Shown: piece by piece, positions 25,673 through 34,345 of the stretch
How the letters are laid out: each line of letters opens with the position of its first letter
Position numbering within the stretch: position 1 is the stretch's first letter
DNA from: an uncultured Alphaproteobacteria bacterium
Lineage (GTDB): Bacteria > Pseudomonadota > Alphaproteobacteria > RF32 > CAG-239
Assembly (NCBI GenBank): GCA_944390315.1
Contig: CALXPO010000025.1
Coordinates: 1 to 64,000, forward strand
Direction of reading: 5' to 3'
DNA length: 64,000 nucleotides
Position numbers and translations under genes: made by a program
Notes under the pieces: model-generated
Told to the model about the DNA's origin: nothing
Database searches by the model: none
The model's input: only the letters and a program-made list of their open reading frames with translations

Positions 25673-26518
25673 ATGGAAAGTCAAAAAAATATTAAAATAG
25701 GTAATTTTGAAATCGGTAATAAATTACCCCTGGCTCTTGTTTGCGGACCATGCCAAATAGAAAGCCATCAACATGCTATCGACATTGCCGGTGCTATGGT
25801 CGAAATTACCAAAGAACTTGGGATTAATTATATATTTAAGGCTTCTTTTGATAAAGCTAACAGAACATCTCTCAAGTCACCTCGCGGTGTCGGTATTGAA
25901 GAAGGAATGAGAACATTTGATGATATCAAAAAATTATATGGTTGCCCGATTGTAACCGATATTCACGAAAGAGAACAATGCGCCATAGCTGCCGAACATG
26001 TCGATATGTTGCAAATTCCGGCTTTTTTGTGTCGTCAGACCGATTTGGTTGTGGCAGCAGCCAAAACAGGAAAAGTTGTTAATATTAAAAAAGGACAATT
26101 TCTGGCGCCTTGGGATATGAAAAATATCGTTAAGAAAGCTATTGACAGCGGTAATCCGAATGTTTGCATTACCGAGCGCGGAACAAGTTTCGGTTATAAT
26201 ACATTAATAACTGATATGCGCGGTTTGCCTCAAATGGCAAAAGATACAGGTTGTCCGATTATTTTTGATGCAACCCACTCAGTACAACAACCGGGAGGTT
26301 TAGGTGGTTGTTCGGGCGGACAAAGAGAATTTGCTCCGGTTTTGGCTCGTGCGGCTGTTGCCGTCGGTGTTGCTGCCGTATTCATAGAAACACATGAAAA
26401 TCCGGATAAAGCCATGTCTGATGGTCCAAATTCAATTGCGCTAAAAGATATGAAGCGTGTTATCAGCGAATTGATGGCTTACGATAAGCTGACTAAAACG
26501 ATAATTCATGATTATTAA
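25673..26518 (+). CDS. kdsA: 3-deoxy-8-phosphooctulonate synthase (KDO-8-P synthase)
   Basis: Condenses arabinose-5-phosphate and phosphoenolpyruvate to KDO-8-phosphate for the LPS inner core. The 281-aa protein has the family motifs LVCGPCQIES, FKASFDKANRTS, VTDIHE, LQIPAFLCRQTDL and FDATHSVQQPGG. Cys in VCGPC and the His/Glu/Asp set suggest the metal-dependent type, though that needs alignment. The start at 25673 has GGAGG 8 nt upstream. It follows the PagP gene by 26 bp and may be co-transcribed. Confidence 0.97.
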   Translation: MESQKNIKIGNFEIGNKLPLALVCGPCQIESHQHAIDIAGAMVEITKELGINYIFKASFDKANRTSLKSPRGVGIEEGMRTFDDIKKLYGCPIVTDIHEREQCAIAAEHVDMLQIPAFLCRQTDLVVAAAKTGKVVNIKKGQFLAPWDMKNIVKKAIDSGNPNVCITERGTSFGYNTLITDMRGLPQMAKDTGCPIIFDATHSVQQPGGLGGCSGGQREFAPVLARAAVAVGVAAVFIETHENPDKAMSDGPNSIALKDMKRVISELMAYDKLTKTIIHDY

Positions 26519-26531
26519 TACCGAACAGCAA

Positions 26532-26675
26532 TAGATATTTCCCAGTAAACTGGGGGTTCTATAACAGCTACAAACCCTACGGTTTGACCACGCTCGTTGG
26601 CGTGGAGCGGTGCCTAACGACACCTTCGCATTCAGTCCCCAGTAAACTCTGGGTTTCCTGTAAAACTGCTAATAA
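26532..26675 (+). repeat. 144-bp multi-hairpin repeat, copy B
   Basis: Begins TAGATATTTCCCAGTAAACTGGG, 13 bp after the kdsA stop, and runs through CAAACCCTACGGTTTG, CCACGCTCGTTGGCGTGG and GGTG-CACC hairpins to CCCCAGTAAACTCTGGG. It ends in CTAATAAAA and touches the next terminator. It has the same 144-bp length as copies A and C. Confidence 0.85.
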
Positions 26676-26715
26676 AAAACAATCCCCGTATTTTTTATGG
26701 AATACGGGGATTGTT
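26670..26715 (-). terminator. Terminator of the HExxH gene
   Basis: A perfect 15-bp stem (26678-26692 with 26701-26715), with arms starting AACAATCCCC, is followed on the minus strand by TTTTTT. It lies about 260 bp after the stop at 26977. Confidence 0.75.
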
Positions 26716-26976
26716 GTAACAAAAAATTACGTTTGGCTCGGCATATCATGATTTGAATATCTGTATCAGCAGGTGGACAAGATATACCTGAACTACCGTC
26801 ATATATACAGAACTACGGACTAAACAAACGTTGTTCAAATGAAAATACTGCTTGCGTTGGTGGTGAAAGTTTATGTATTGTTCATTATTAATTTAGGTCA
26901 TAAGAACAATGGTATTTGCCCATAGATAAAACGCAAGTCTTATAGTTGATTTGTCTTTCGTTTAAGCGGGGAATAT
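26716..26976. other. Gene-free stretch between repeat copy B and the HExxH gene
   Basis: I see no gene in these 260 bp. Near 26970 there is a short run resembling the left end of the 144-bp repeat (GGGGAATATCTATTC), possibly a remnant. Confidence 0.4.
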
Positions 26977-28062
26977 CTATTCCCTATATTGTTGAGTATT
27001 GTGTAAAAGGAGAGTTTCGACCTGATTTGCATTGGACTGTTGTTGTATATTCTTTTCGGGATGGTTTAGATTCATTTTCTCTCTAGCCATGGTAATATTT
27101 AATCTGTTGAAAAATTCGGTATCAAAACTTTTCCCTTCTGATACATATTCTTTGAATAAAGGGTACATTTGTCTGGCAAAATCATTGGCTTCTTTCCAGC
27201 CGTGATACCATTCATTATTATTCTTAACGGGAGTACCTTGTGTTTTTTCGTTATATAAAGCTGAGGAACAAGCGGCGAATCCTTCGTTTATAACTCCGAT
27301 TGCACAGGCTTTTAATTCCTCCTTGGAAGCCTTAATTGCTTTATCTTTTCCTTTTTGCTCAAATATATTCATCAAATTTTTCAGAACATTTTTCATCGGC
27401 AAATTATTTCCGTTTTCAATATCCTTTTTTATTTGTGAATTAAAAAAACAAAAATGGGTTGCTTCATGAAAAGGTGTTGAACTTTTCCTTTTTAAGATAT
27501 CTGAATTTTCAATATAATTATCCTGATTTTCCTCTCTTGTCAGAGAATAATTCATACAGACGCCGTTTTCGTTTGATATACCGTCAATAAATTTATTTTT
27601 GGGAAAAGGATTTACGAAACACGGACATTTCTTATCTTCCGAGATGCCAAAGCATTTGTATATGTTTTTTAATTCGAGAGCGTAAAGGTTTTGGCTTTGA
27701 TTTAAGGTATCGACATTATTTTGTATTCTATTTTTGTTTATTTCAAAAAAATCGCTATAAGCAGCATAAGCCTTTTGTATAACAGTCAAATCTTTTGCAG
27801 GTATATTTTCTTTTAAAGTTTCGGCTAGAATTGAAAAATCCTCAATTTTTCCGGATGAAATTTGTTGTTGAATTTGCCCGAGTTGTTTCTTTAGCCTAAA
27901 ATTGGAACTTTGTGATAATGCTGATAATTCGGCAAGTTGCTTATTTTCAAATCCTTTGAGCACATTCTGAGCTTGTCCGCCGTATTGTATACAGTCAGAC
28001 AAAAGACTGCAAAATCCATACAAGACATTACTTTGAAATTCAATTTGAGAATTATCTTCCAA
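26977..28062 (-). CDS. Hypothetical protein with HExxH zinc-peptidase motif
   Basis: A 361-aa protein I do not recognise beyond its motif. The N-terminal half (1-135) is helical and Gln/Leu/Asn-rich. A cysteine cluster (KCFG and KKCPCF, about 137-148) precedes the active-site-like HEATH at 199-203. NEGFAACSSALYNE at about 259-272 could give a glutamate third zinc ligand, as in gluzincins. No signal peptide is visible. The start appears to be TTG at 28062, with AAAGGA 8 nt upstream; the next in-frame ATG is about residue 170. It is a single-gene unit ending at the terminator beside repeat copy B. Protease activity is plausible but unproven. Confidence 0.7.
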   Translation of the reverse strand: MEDNSQIEFQSNVLYGFCSLLSDCIQYGGQAQNVLKGFENKQLAELSALSQSSNFRLKKQLGQIQQQISSGKIEDFSILAETLKENIPAKDLTVIQKAYAAYSDFFEINKNRIQNNVDTLNQSQNLYALELKNIYKCFGISEDKKCPCFVNPFPKNKFIDGISNENGVCMNYSLTREENQDNYIENSDILKRKSSTPFHEATHFCFFNSQIKKDIENGNNLPMKNVLKNLMNIFEQKGKDKAIKASKEELKACAIGVINEGFAACSSALYNEKTQGTPVKNNNEWYHGWKEANDFARQMYPLFKEYVSEGKSFDTEFFNRLNITMAREKMNLNHPEKNIQQQSNANQVETLLLHNTQQYRE

Positions 28063-28244
28063 GTAAATTATCCTTTCAGTAAAAATATATTATATATGTT
28101 AGCATAATATATGGAAAAATAAAGTTATTTTTTGTCTAAAAGTCAAATAAAACGAAAATTTGATTTGTGTATCTGAAATCGAACAAAACAGGAGAGTCCA
28201 AATAAATGAAACTAAATTTGGCTAACTAAGGATTTCAGCGATTA

Positions 28245-28277
28245 AAGAAAAACCCCGATTTTGTTATCGGGGTTTTT
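28245..28277 (-). terminator. Terminator of the accBC operon
   Basis: A 12-bp perfect stem AAAAACCCCGAT / ATCGGGGTTTTT (28248-28259 with 28266-28277), 3 bp beyond the accC stop codon. Confidence 0.9.
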
Positions 28278-28279
28278 GC

Positions 28280-29623
28280 TTATTTCTTTTTATTTTTCAT
28301 ATATTGTTCAAGCCAATGGATATTGTACATTCCATCGATGTAATCAGGTTGAGAAATAATCTCCTGATGTAATGGGATAGTTGTTTGAACGCCTTCAATT
28401 ACAAATTCTTCCAATGCTCGACGCATTCTCATAATTGCAGCATTTCTTGTCGGTGCATGAACAATCAATTTGGCAATCATGCTGTCGTAGAATGGCGGAA
28501 TAGAGTAGCCCGAATAAATTTCGGAATCGACACGAACACCTAAGCCGCCGGGAGCATGCCATTCGGTAATTTTTCCGGGGCAGGGCGTAAATGTTTCGGG
28601 ATCTTCGGCATTTATACGACATTCAATGGCGTGTCCATTGAATTTGATATCTTTTTGTTCAAAACCCAAAGGAACGCCGCTTGCTATTCTGATTTGTTCT
28701 CTAACAATATCAATACCGCTTACGGCCTCGGTTACAGGATGTTCTACTTGTAAACGGGTATTCATTTCCAAGAAATAGAATTTTCCGTTTTCATATAAAA
28801 ATTCTAATGTTCCGGCATTATAATATCCAATTTTTGCAATGGCTTTGCGAACAATTTCGCCTATCTCTTCACGTTGTGCCTGATTTAGAGCCGGAGATGG
28901 AGATTCTTCTATCACTTTTTGATTGTTACGCTGAATAGAACAATCACGTTCTCCCAGATGGACGACGTTTCCATACTTATCAGCCAAAATTTGCATCTCA
29001 ATGTGACGAGGTTTTTGTAAATATTTTTCCATATAAACGATATCTGTCGGAAAAGCAGCTTTTGCTTCGGCACGAGCCATCGTATAGGCTTCTTTAATAT
29101 CATCGTCGCTGAAAGCAACTTTCATGCCTTTACCGCCGCCGCCGTCTTTTGCTTTGATGATAACCGGATAGCCGATTTCATGAGCCCATTTTTTTGCGTC
29201 TTCCAACGTATCCAAAGAGGGAGAGCCCGGTGTTACAGGTATTCCGGCTTCAATGGCGGCCTGACGTGCACTAATCTTATCTCCCATTTTGCGCATTTGA
29301 GCTGCAGTCGGGCCAATAAAAGTAATGCCGTGTTCTTCAACCATTTCGGCAAAATCGGCGTTTTCTGATAAAAAACCAAATCCGGGGTGAATAGCATCGG
29401 CTCCGGTAATGAGAGCTGCCGATATAATTGCCGATTTGTTGAGGTATGAATCGATTGAACGGGCAGGACCGATGCAAACGGCTTCATCAGCCAAGCGGAC
29501 ATGCATAGCATTGGCGTCTGCTTCGGAATGTACGGCTACGGTACGAATGCCCATTTCGCGACAAGCACGATGAATACGCAGAGCAATCTCTCCTCGGTTT
29601 GCGATTAAAACTTTTTCAAACAT
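28280..29623 (-). CDS. accC: Acetyl-CoA carboxylase, biotin carboxylase subunit
   Basis: Carboxylates the biotin on AccB using ATP and bicarbonate, the first step of fatty-acid synthesis. The 447-aa protein opens with FEKVLIANRGEIALRIHRAC and has the ATP-grasp glycine-rich loop KAKDGGGGKGMK near 160. Later motifs are ERDCSIQRNNQKVIEE, the catalytic EMNTRLQVEHPVTE and AECRINAEDP. All are intact. It follows accB by 33 bp, forming the classic accBC operon, closed by a terminator. Confidence 0.98.
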   Translation of the reverse strand: MFEKVLIANRGEIALRIHRACREMGIRTVAVHSEADANAMHVRLADEAVCIGPARSIDSYLNKSAIISAALITGADAIHPGFGFLSENADFAEMVEEHGITFIGPTAAQMRKMGDKISARQAAIEAGIPVTPGSPSLDTLEDAKKWAHEIGYPVIIKAKDGGGGKGMKVAFSDDDIKEAYTMARAEAKAAFPTDIVYMEKYLQKPRHIEMQILADKYGNVVHLGERDCSIQRNNQKVIEESPSPALNQAQREEIGEIVRKAIAKIGYYNAGTLEFLYENGKFYFLEMNTRLQVEHPVTEAVSGIDIVREQIRIASGVPLGFEQKDIKFNGHAIECRINAEDPETFTPCPGKITEWHAPGGLGVRVDSEIYSGYSIPPFYDSMIAKLIVHAPTRNAAIMRMRRALEEFVIEGVQTTIPLHQEIISQPDYIDGMYNIHWLEQYMKNKKK

Positions 29624-29656
29624 AACAAATTCCTTAAAACAGAACGTTTAGACGTT

Positions 29657-30139
29657 TTATTCGATGACAATCAAGGGTTCACCATATTCAACCGGATCGC
29701 CGCTTTCGACCAAGATTTTTGTAACTTTGCCCGAAATGTGTGCTTTAACCGGATTAAATGTTTTCATGGCTTCAATTAAGCAAACTGTATCGCCTTGTGT
29801 TACGCTGTCACCAACTTTTACATAATTCGGTGTATTAGGATCGCTGGACAGATAAATAACTCCGACCATTGGTGATTTTACGCAACCGGGGAGTTTGGAC
29901 AGATCGACTGATGCATCAGCAACGGGAGCAACAGGTGCTGCGACCGGAGCAGCGGGAGCAACAGGTGCTGCGGCAGGGACCGGAGCAACCGGCGCCATCG
30001 GGGCAACGGGAGCAGGAGCATGTGATTTAATCAAAGAAATACGGCAGTTTTCGGTTTCATATTCGAGTTCTGCCAAATCATTTAATTTTAATATTGCTGC
30101 CAATCTGCTGACAACTTTAGTATCGATAGGTTCAGACAT
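29657..30139 (-). CDS. accB: Biotin carboxyl carrier protein of acetyl-CoA carboxylase
   Basis: Carries the carboxybiotin between the two acetyl-CoA carboxylase half-reactions. The 160-aa protein has an N-terminal domain (1-40), an Ala/Pro/Val-rich flexible linker (about 41-75) and a C-terminal biotinyl domain. The biotin lysine is K126 in LIEAMKTFNP. It is first in the accBC operon. The upstream 525-bp gap holds phased A-tracts and a small divergent gene. Confidence 0.96.
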   Translation of the reverse strand: MSEPIDTKVVSRLAAILKLNDLAELEYETENCRISLIKSHAPAPVAPMAPVAPVPAAAPVAPAAPVAAPVAPVADASVDLSKLPGCVKSPMVGVIYLSSDPNTPNYVKVGDSVTQGDTVCLIEAMKTFNPVKAHISGKVTKILVESGDPVEYGEPLIVIE

Positions 30140-30210
30140 TTTCTAAATTCTCACTTTGCAATTAAAAACAAAATTCTATTCAAGACAGATTCATAAACCA
30201 GCTTCAACAT

Positions 30211-30276
30211 AAAAACAACAAAAATATTCAAAAATCGTGCAAAAATAGCTCAAAATTCCTCAAAAATGCTTCAAAA
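30211..30276. promoter_or_regulatory. Phased A-tracts upstream of accB (predicted bent DNA)
   Basis: Seven runs of four or five As start at 30211, 30220, 30230, 30241, 30252, 30262 and 30273. Their spacing averages about one helical turn, the known signature of intrinsically curved DNA. The tract lies between accB (start 30139) and the small plus-strand gene (30401). It also reads as a degenerate 11-bp tandem repeat of CAAAAAT type. Confidence 0.65.
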
Positions 30277-30384
30277 TAGCTATTTTTAAGAAAATTTTTC
30301 AGAGGCTTGTGCATGTTATTTGAGAGGCCTCGACAAAAAGAGTTGACAAAACAATAAAAGAGATTATGGTAGGGGCATCAATCC

Positions 30385-30390
30385 TATAAT
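30385..30390 (+). promoter_or_regulatory. Perfect -10 box before the small membrane protein gene
   Basis: TATAAT at 30385-30390 would start transcription near 30397, giving a nearly leaderless mRNA for ATG 30401. No matching -35 is seen at 17 bp. An alternative TTGACA (30343-30348) with TATGGT 16 bp later would start near 30377. Confidence 0.4.
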
Positions 30391-30400
30391 TTATTGTATT

Positions 30401-30547
30401 ATGAAAAAAATATTCAAATTTGAAGCTGCCGAAAATCGACATGGCAAACTAACCGAAAATGAAGAAAAAAATTACAACTGGCTTTGGTTGTTATTATTTG
30501 CGCTTTTTTTAGCCTTGGTGTTGGTGATTTTTGGAAGCTGTATCTGA
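30401..30547 (+). CDS. Small membrane protein, 48 aa
   Basis: An ATG-to-TGA reading frame of 48 codons, too short for usual length cut-offs. The N-terminal 27 residues are charged (MKKIFKFEAAENRHGKL, then ENEEKNY). One strong transmembrane helix follows (WLWLLLFALFLALVLVIFG), and the protein ends SCI. Support comes from a TATAAT just upstream, a strong terminator 57 bp downstream and a typical small-membrane-protein layout. There is no Shine-Dalgarno sequence. I do not recognise a family. It is divergent from accB and convergent with yihY. Confidence 0.6.
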   Translation: MKKIFKFEAAENRHGKLTENEEKNYNWLWLLLFALFLALVLVIFGSCI

Positions 30548-30603
30548 TAAGAAACCATAAATGATGCATTTTTACATGCAAAATTATGCTTTGCTATCCG
30601 ATA

Positions 30604-30644
30604 AAAGGGCCTTTCGTTATATCGAAATGCCCTTTGTTTTTTTT
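30604..30644 (+). terminator. Terminator of the small membrane protein gene
   Basis: Stem AAAGGGC-TTTCG / CGAAA-GCCCTTT (30604-30616 with 30623-30635) with one unpaired base per side, followed by a run of eight Ts (30637-30644). Confidence 0.9.
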
Positions 30645-30665
30645 GGAGGTTAGTTAAAATTTGTT

Positions 30666-31553
30666 TTAACGCCGACCTTTTTTACCGGCAACAATAACTT
30701 TCTTTATTTCACGACTGTTAAACTGACGAAATTCATCTAACGCCGCTGTGACGACAGCGCCGAAAATGACGACAGCCCATGATAAGTACATCCAAATAAG
30801 CAAAACGGGAATGACAGCCATTGCTCCGTAAAGTGTTTTATAAGTATTGTTGTTTAAAATGGCCATGCTGAATACTTGTCTTAAAAACCAAAATAAAATT
30901 ACCGCAACAATGGCTCCCGCAAATGCGCTTAAAATATTTACTTTTTTGTTTGGTACGAGAACATAAACCAACATAAGACTGAGAATTGTCATCATCGGCG
31001 GAATTAAATAGCTGAAGAAAAACTCTCCTGTTTCTCCATTTACATTTACAAATTTTTGCAAGGTATAGAGATAGCCGCGCATGGAAAAAGCTGTTCCGAG
31101 GAGTAACGGTCCGAGAGTAATAACCGTCCAATACAGGGTTACTTTTGTCGTAATATGGCGTGGTTGCGTTACTTTAAATATAAAATTGAGACTGTTTTCT
31201 ATGGTCGATAAAAGTAAGATTGAAGTTACGGCAATACCGATAACGCCGATGGTTGTAAGTTGTCCGGCATTTTTTACAATGCTGGTAAAATAAAGACTGA
31301 TTTCTTGTCCAAATTCCGGAGTAAGATTTTGAAATAAAAACGTTTCGACCTGAGTGCGAACTTCGGCAAAAACAGGAAATGCCGAAAATATGGCTAAACC
31401 AATGGCAAACAACGGTACAATGGCAATCAGAGAGGTGTAGGCTAAAGAAGAAGCTACTCTGAATATGGAATCATTTTGCGCCCGCTTTGCCAGGAAATAT
31501 AAAAAATCGGTAATTTTTTTTTGCTTTTCTTTTAGTAACATTTTGTAATTCAT
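30666..31553 (-). CDS. YihY/virulence factor BrkB family membrane protein
   Basis: A 295-aa inner-membrane protein of the YihY (BrkB, formerly called RNase BN) family. It has six hydrophobic segments with the family pattern ASSLAYTSLIAIVPLFAIG (about 41-59) and TITTLYGAMA-like TYKTLYGAMAVIPVLLIWMYLSW near 240-260. Family function is not settled; it is not the RNase it was once called. A basic C-terminal tail (VIVAGKKGRR) follows. It is a single gene, divergent from fabI. Confidence 0.9.
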   Translation of the reverse strand: MNYKMLLKEKQKKITDFLYFLAKRAQNDSIFRVASSLAYTSLIAIVPLFAIGLAIFSAFPVFAEVRTQVETFLFQNLTPEFGQEISLYFTSIVKNAGQLTTIGVIGIAVTSILLLSTIENSLNFIFKVTQPRHITTKVTLYWTVITLGPLLLGTAFSMRGYLYTLQKFVNVNGETGEFFFSYLIPPMMTILSLMLVYVLVPNKKVNILSAFAGAIVAVILFWFLRQVFSMAILNNNTYKTLYGAMAVIPVLLIWMYLSWAVVIFGAVVTAALDEFRQFNSREIKKVIVAGKKGRR

Positions 31554-31668
31554 AAAAATCCCCGTAATGAAAAAAATCTATTTACAAATAAAATTAAATC
31601 TTATAAAAAAGCCTGAAACTGATTTTCAGTATATGAGTTTTTTAGAATTTGCAAAGGAAAAAATAAAT

Positions 31669-32499
31669 ATGACGACTAATCAATTGTTAATGAGCGGAAA
31701 AAAAGGTCTTGTAATGGGACTTGCCAACGACAGATCTATCGCTTGGGGTATTTGTCAGGCTCTTAATGCTCAAGGAGCTCAACTTGCTATTTCTTACCAA
31801 AATGATGTGTTGGAAAAAAGAGTAGCTCCGCTTGCCGCTCAACTCGACAATGAACCGTTGTTGATTAAATGTGATGTCTCCGACTCTGCCAGTGTTGAGG
31901 CTTGCTTTAAAGAATTAGGTGACAAGTGGGGTAAAATAGACTTTGTTGTTCACGCTATCGCTTTCTCTGATAAAAATGAACTCAAAGGTCGTACCATTGA
32001 TACTACTTTAGCTAATTTCACCAATACAATGCATATTTCCTGCTATTCTTTCTTGGAAACATGTCGCTGCGCATCTCCTATTATGAATGAAAACGGTTCT
32101 ATACTCACTTTGACATACCTTGGTGCAGAAAGAGTATTGCCAAATTATAATATTATGGGCGTTGCTAAGGCCGCTTTAGAGGCCGCCGTACGTTATGCCG
32201 CTGTTGATATGGGTCGACAAAATGTTCGCGTTAACGCTATTTCGGCAGGCCCGATTAAGACTTTGGCGGCTTCCGGTATCGGTGATTTCCGTAAAATTTT
32301 ACACTGGAATGAGTTAAACGCTCCTCTTCGCCGTAACGTTACTCAAGAAGAAGTCGGTAATATGGCTTTAGCCTTACTTTCGCCGCTTGGAACAGCTGTT
32401 ACCGGTGAAGTTTTGCATGCCGATGTCGGATACCATATCGTTGGTATGATTAATCTGGATAGTGCTAAAGAATGCGGAAAAATGCTTTCTGAGGAATAA
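31669..32499 (+). CDS. fabI: Enoyl-[acyl-carrier-protein] reductase (NADH), FabI type
   Basis: Last step of each fatty-acid elongation round, and the target of triclosan-type inhibitors in other species. The 276-aa short-chain dehydrogenase variant has the FabI nucleotide motif GLVMGLANDRSIAWG and the YLGAERVLPNYNIMGVAK active site. Y160 and K167 give the Tyr-x6-Lys pair. AAGGAA precedes ATG 31669. An in-frame start 34 codons upstream would add a Lys/Ile-rich stretch foreign to the family. It is a single gene with its own terminator. Confidence 0.96.
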   Translation: MTTNQLLMSGKKGLVMGLANDRSIAWGICQALNAQGAQLAISYQNDVLEKRVAPLAAQLDNEPLLIKCDVSDSASVEACFKELGDKWGKIDFVVHAIAFSDKNELKGRTIDTTLANFTNTMHISCYSFLETCRCASPIMNENGSILTLTYLGAERVLPNYNIMGVAKAALEAAVRYAAVDMGRQNVRVNAISAGPIKTLAASGIGDFRKILHWNELNAPLRRNVTQEEVGNMALALLSPLGTAVTGEVLHADVGYHIVGMINLDSAKECGKMLSEE

Positions 32500-32540
32500 A
32501 CTTAAAATACACTTGAGTTTTTAAGCCGAAAAATTTATAT

Positions 32541-32576
32541 TGAAAGCCATTGAAAAGTCAGTGGCTTTCATTTTTT
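32541..32576 (+). terminator. Terminator of fabI
   Basis: A 9-bp perfect stem TGAAAGCCA / TGGCTTTCA (32541-32549 with 32562-32570) followed by TTTTTT. Confidence 0.9.
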
Positions 32577-32592
32577 AAGACAGGAGAAAATT

Positions 32593-32880
32593 ATGGCAAT
32601 AGATAAACAGACCGTTAATCGAATAGCGTTTCTATCACGCCTGAAAATTGACGAAGACAAAACAGAGGATACACAAGATGAATTTAACAAAATACTGAAT
32701 TGGGTAGAACAACTTGCCGAAGTCAATACCGACAACGTTGAGCCTCTGAGTTCTGTTAATGATAATCCTCTTGTCTGCCGCGAAGATAAAGTTGTTGAAG
32801 GTGAGCAGGCAGATAAAATTTTGGCTAATGCACCGGTTGAAGAATATGGTTATTTCGTAGTGCCGAAAGTAGTGGAGTAA
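32593..32880 (+). CDS. gatC: Asp-tRNA(Asn)/Glu-tRNA(Gln) amidotransferase subunit C
   Basis: A small stabilising subunit of the GatCAB transamidosome. At 95 aa it has family motifs VNRIAFLSRLKIDEDK, WVEQLAEVNTDNVEPLS and a VVPKVVE C-terminus. It starts gatCAB, 6 bp before gatA; a good AGGAG lies just upstream. Confidence 0.96.
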   Translation: MAIDKQTVNRIAFLSRLKIDEDKTEDTQDEFNKILNWVEQLAEVNTDNVEPLSSVNDNPLVCREDKVVEGEQADKILANAPVEEYGYFVVPKVVE

Positions 32881-32886
32881 AATAAT

Positions 32887-34344
32887 ATGGTAAAACTGAC
32901 CCAAATGACCGTTCACGAAACTCTGGACGGGTTGAAAAATAAACAATTTTCTGCCGTTGAACTGACAAACGAATATATAAAAGAAATAGATAACAAAAAA
33001 GAACTAAATGCTTATGTCTTAGAAACACCGGAAATAGCCCTAAATCAAGCCAAAAAAGCCGATTCTCGTTATGCCGTTGATGCTGCTCGTGCGCTTGAAG
33101 GTATTCCGATGGGAATCAAGGATTTGTTCTGCACCAAAGGAATCCGTTCAACCGCTTGTTCTCATATTTTGGACGGTTTTGTTCCGGAATATGAGTCTAC
33201 CGTTACCGAAAAATTGTTTGCAGCTGGTGCAGTATGCTTAGGTAAACTTAATATGGATGAGTTTGCAATGGGCGGAAGTAATGAAACCAGCTATTACGGA
33301 CCGGTCGTTAATCCATGGCAACAAGATAAACATTTGGTGGCAGGAGGTTCATCGGGCGGCTCTGCGGCTGCCGTAGCTGCAAATATCTGTGCCGCGGCTA
33401 CCGGTACCGATACCGGTGGTTCCATTCGTCAGCCATCCGCTTTTTGCGGTGTAACCGGTATTAAGCCGACTTATGGTCGTTGCTCTCGTTATGGTATTAT
33501 GGCTTTTGCGTCTTCTTTGGATCAGGCCGGACCGATTGCCAAAGATGTTAAAGATTGCGCTTTGCTTTTGAACGTTATGTCCGGATATGATGAAAAAGAT
33601 TCAACTTCGGTTAATCTTGCCGTGCCCGATTTTACTAAAGTTTTGGGACAAAGTGTTAAAGGTTTAAGAGTGGGAATACCTGCCGAATATCGTCCCGAGG
33701 GCTTGAATGAAGAAATTTCGGCTTATTGGGATAAAGGCATTGAAATGCTTAAAAATGCCGGTGCCGAAATTGTCAATATCTCTTTGCCTCATACAAAATA
33801 TGCTTTGGCTACATACTATATCATTGCTCCGGCAGAGGCTTCGTCAAATTTGGCTCGCTACGACGGCTTGCGTTATGGTTTGCGTATTCCGGGCGAACAT
33901 CTGGATGATATGTATATTAATACTCGTACCGAGGGATTCGGTAGAGAAGTTAAGCGTCGTATTATGATTGGTACATATGTCTTGTCGGCAGGTTACTACG
34001 ATGCTTATTATCTCAAAGCACAAAAAGTCCGTCGTTTAATCAGAGATGATTTTATGAAGGCATTTGAAAAATGTGATGTCATTTTAACCCCGACTTCGCC
34101 GACGGCGGCATTTCCTATCGGGGATAAATCGATGCAGGAAAATCCGATTAATATGTGGTTAAACGATGTGTTTACGGTTTCGGTTAATTTGGCGGGATTA
34201 CCGGCTCTGAGCTTGCCGATTGGTCTGTCGTCCGAAGGATTGCCTCTGGGATTGCAACTCATCGGTAAGGCTTTTGACGAAGAAACGGTATTTAAGGCTG
34301 CCTCGGTTATTGAAACGGAAGCAAAATTTGAAAGGTTGAAATAA
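32887..34344 (+). CDS. gatA: Asp/Glu-tRNA amidotransferase subunit A
   Basis: The amidase subunit that releases ammonia from glutamine (or asparagine) for GatB. The 485-aa protein keeps the catalytic Ser-cisSer-Lys triad as K78 (GIKDLF), S155 (AGGSSGGSA) and S179 (TGGSIRQPS). Presence of GatCAB means the organism makes Gln-tRNA, and possibly Asn-tRNA, indirectly. The gene is 6 bp after gatC and 1 bp before gatB. Confidence 0.98.
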   Translation: MVKLTQMTVHETLDGLKNKQFSAVELTNEYIKEIDNKKELNAYVLETPEIALNQAKKADSRYAVDAARALEGIPMGIKDLFCTKGIRSTACSHILDGFVPEYESTVTEKLFAAGAVCLGKLNMDEFAMGGSNETSYYGPVVNPWQQDKHLVAGGSSGGSAAAVAANICAAATGTDTGGSIRQPSAFCGVTGIKPTYGRCSRYGIMAFASSLDQAGPIAKDVKDCALLLNVMSGYDEKDSTSVNLAVPDFTKVLGQSVKGLRVGIPAEYRPEGLNEEISAYWDKGIEMLKNAGAEIVNISLPHTKYALATYYIIAPAEASSNLARYDGLRYGLRIPGEHLDDMYINTRTEGFGREVKRRIMIGTYVLSAGYYDAYYLKAQKVRRLIRDDFMKAFEKCDVILTPTSPTAAFPIGDKSMQENPINMWLNDVFTVSVNLAGLPALSLPIGLSSEGLPLGLQLIGKAFDEETVFKAASVIETEAKFERLK

Positions 34345-34345
34345 G

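Noticed and set aside
31567..31668. N-terminal extension of fabI
   Set aside because: The extra 34 residues do not belong to the FabI family; AAGGAA precedes ATG 31669.
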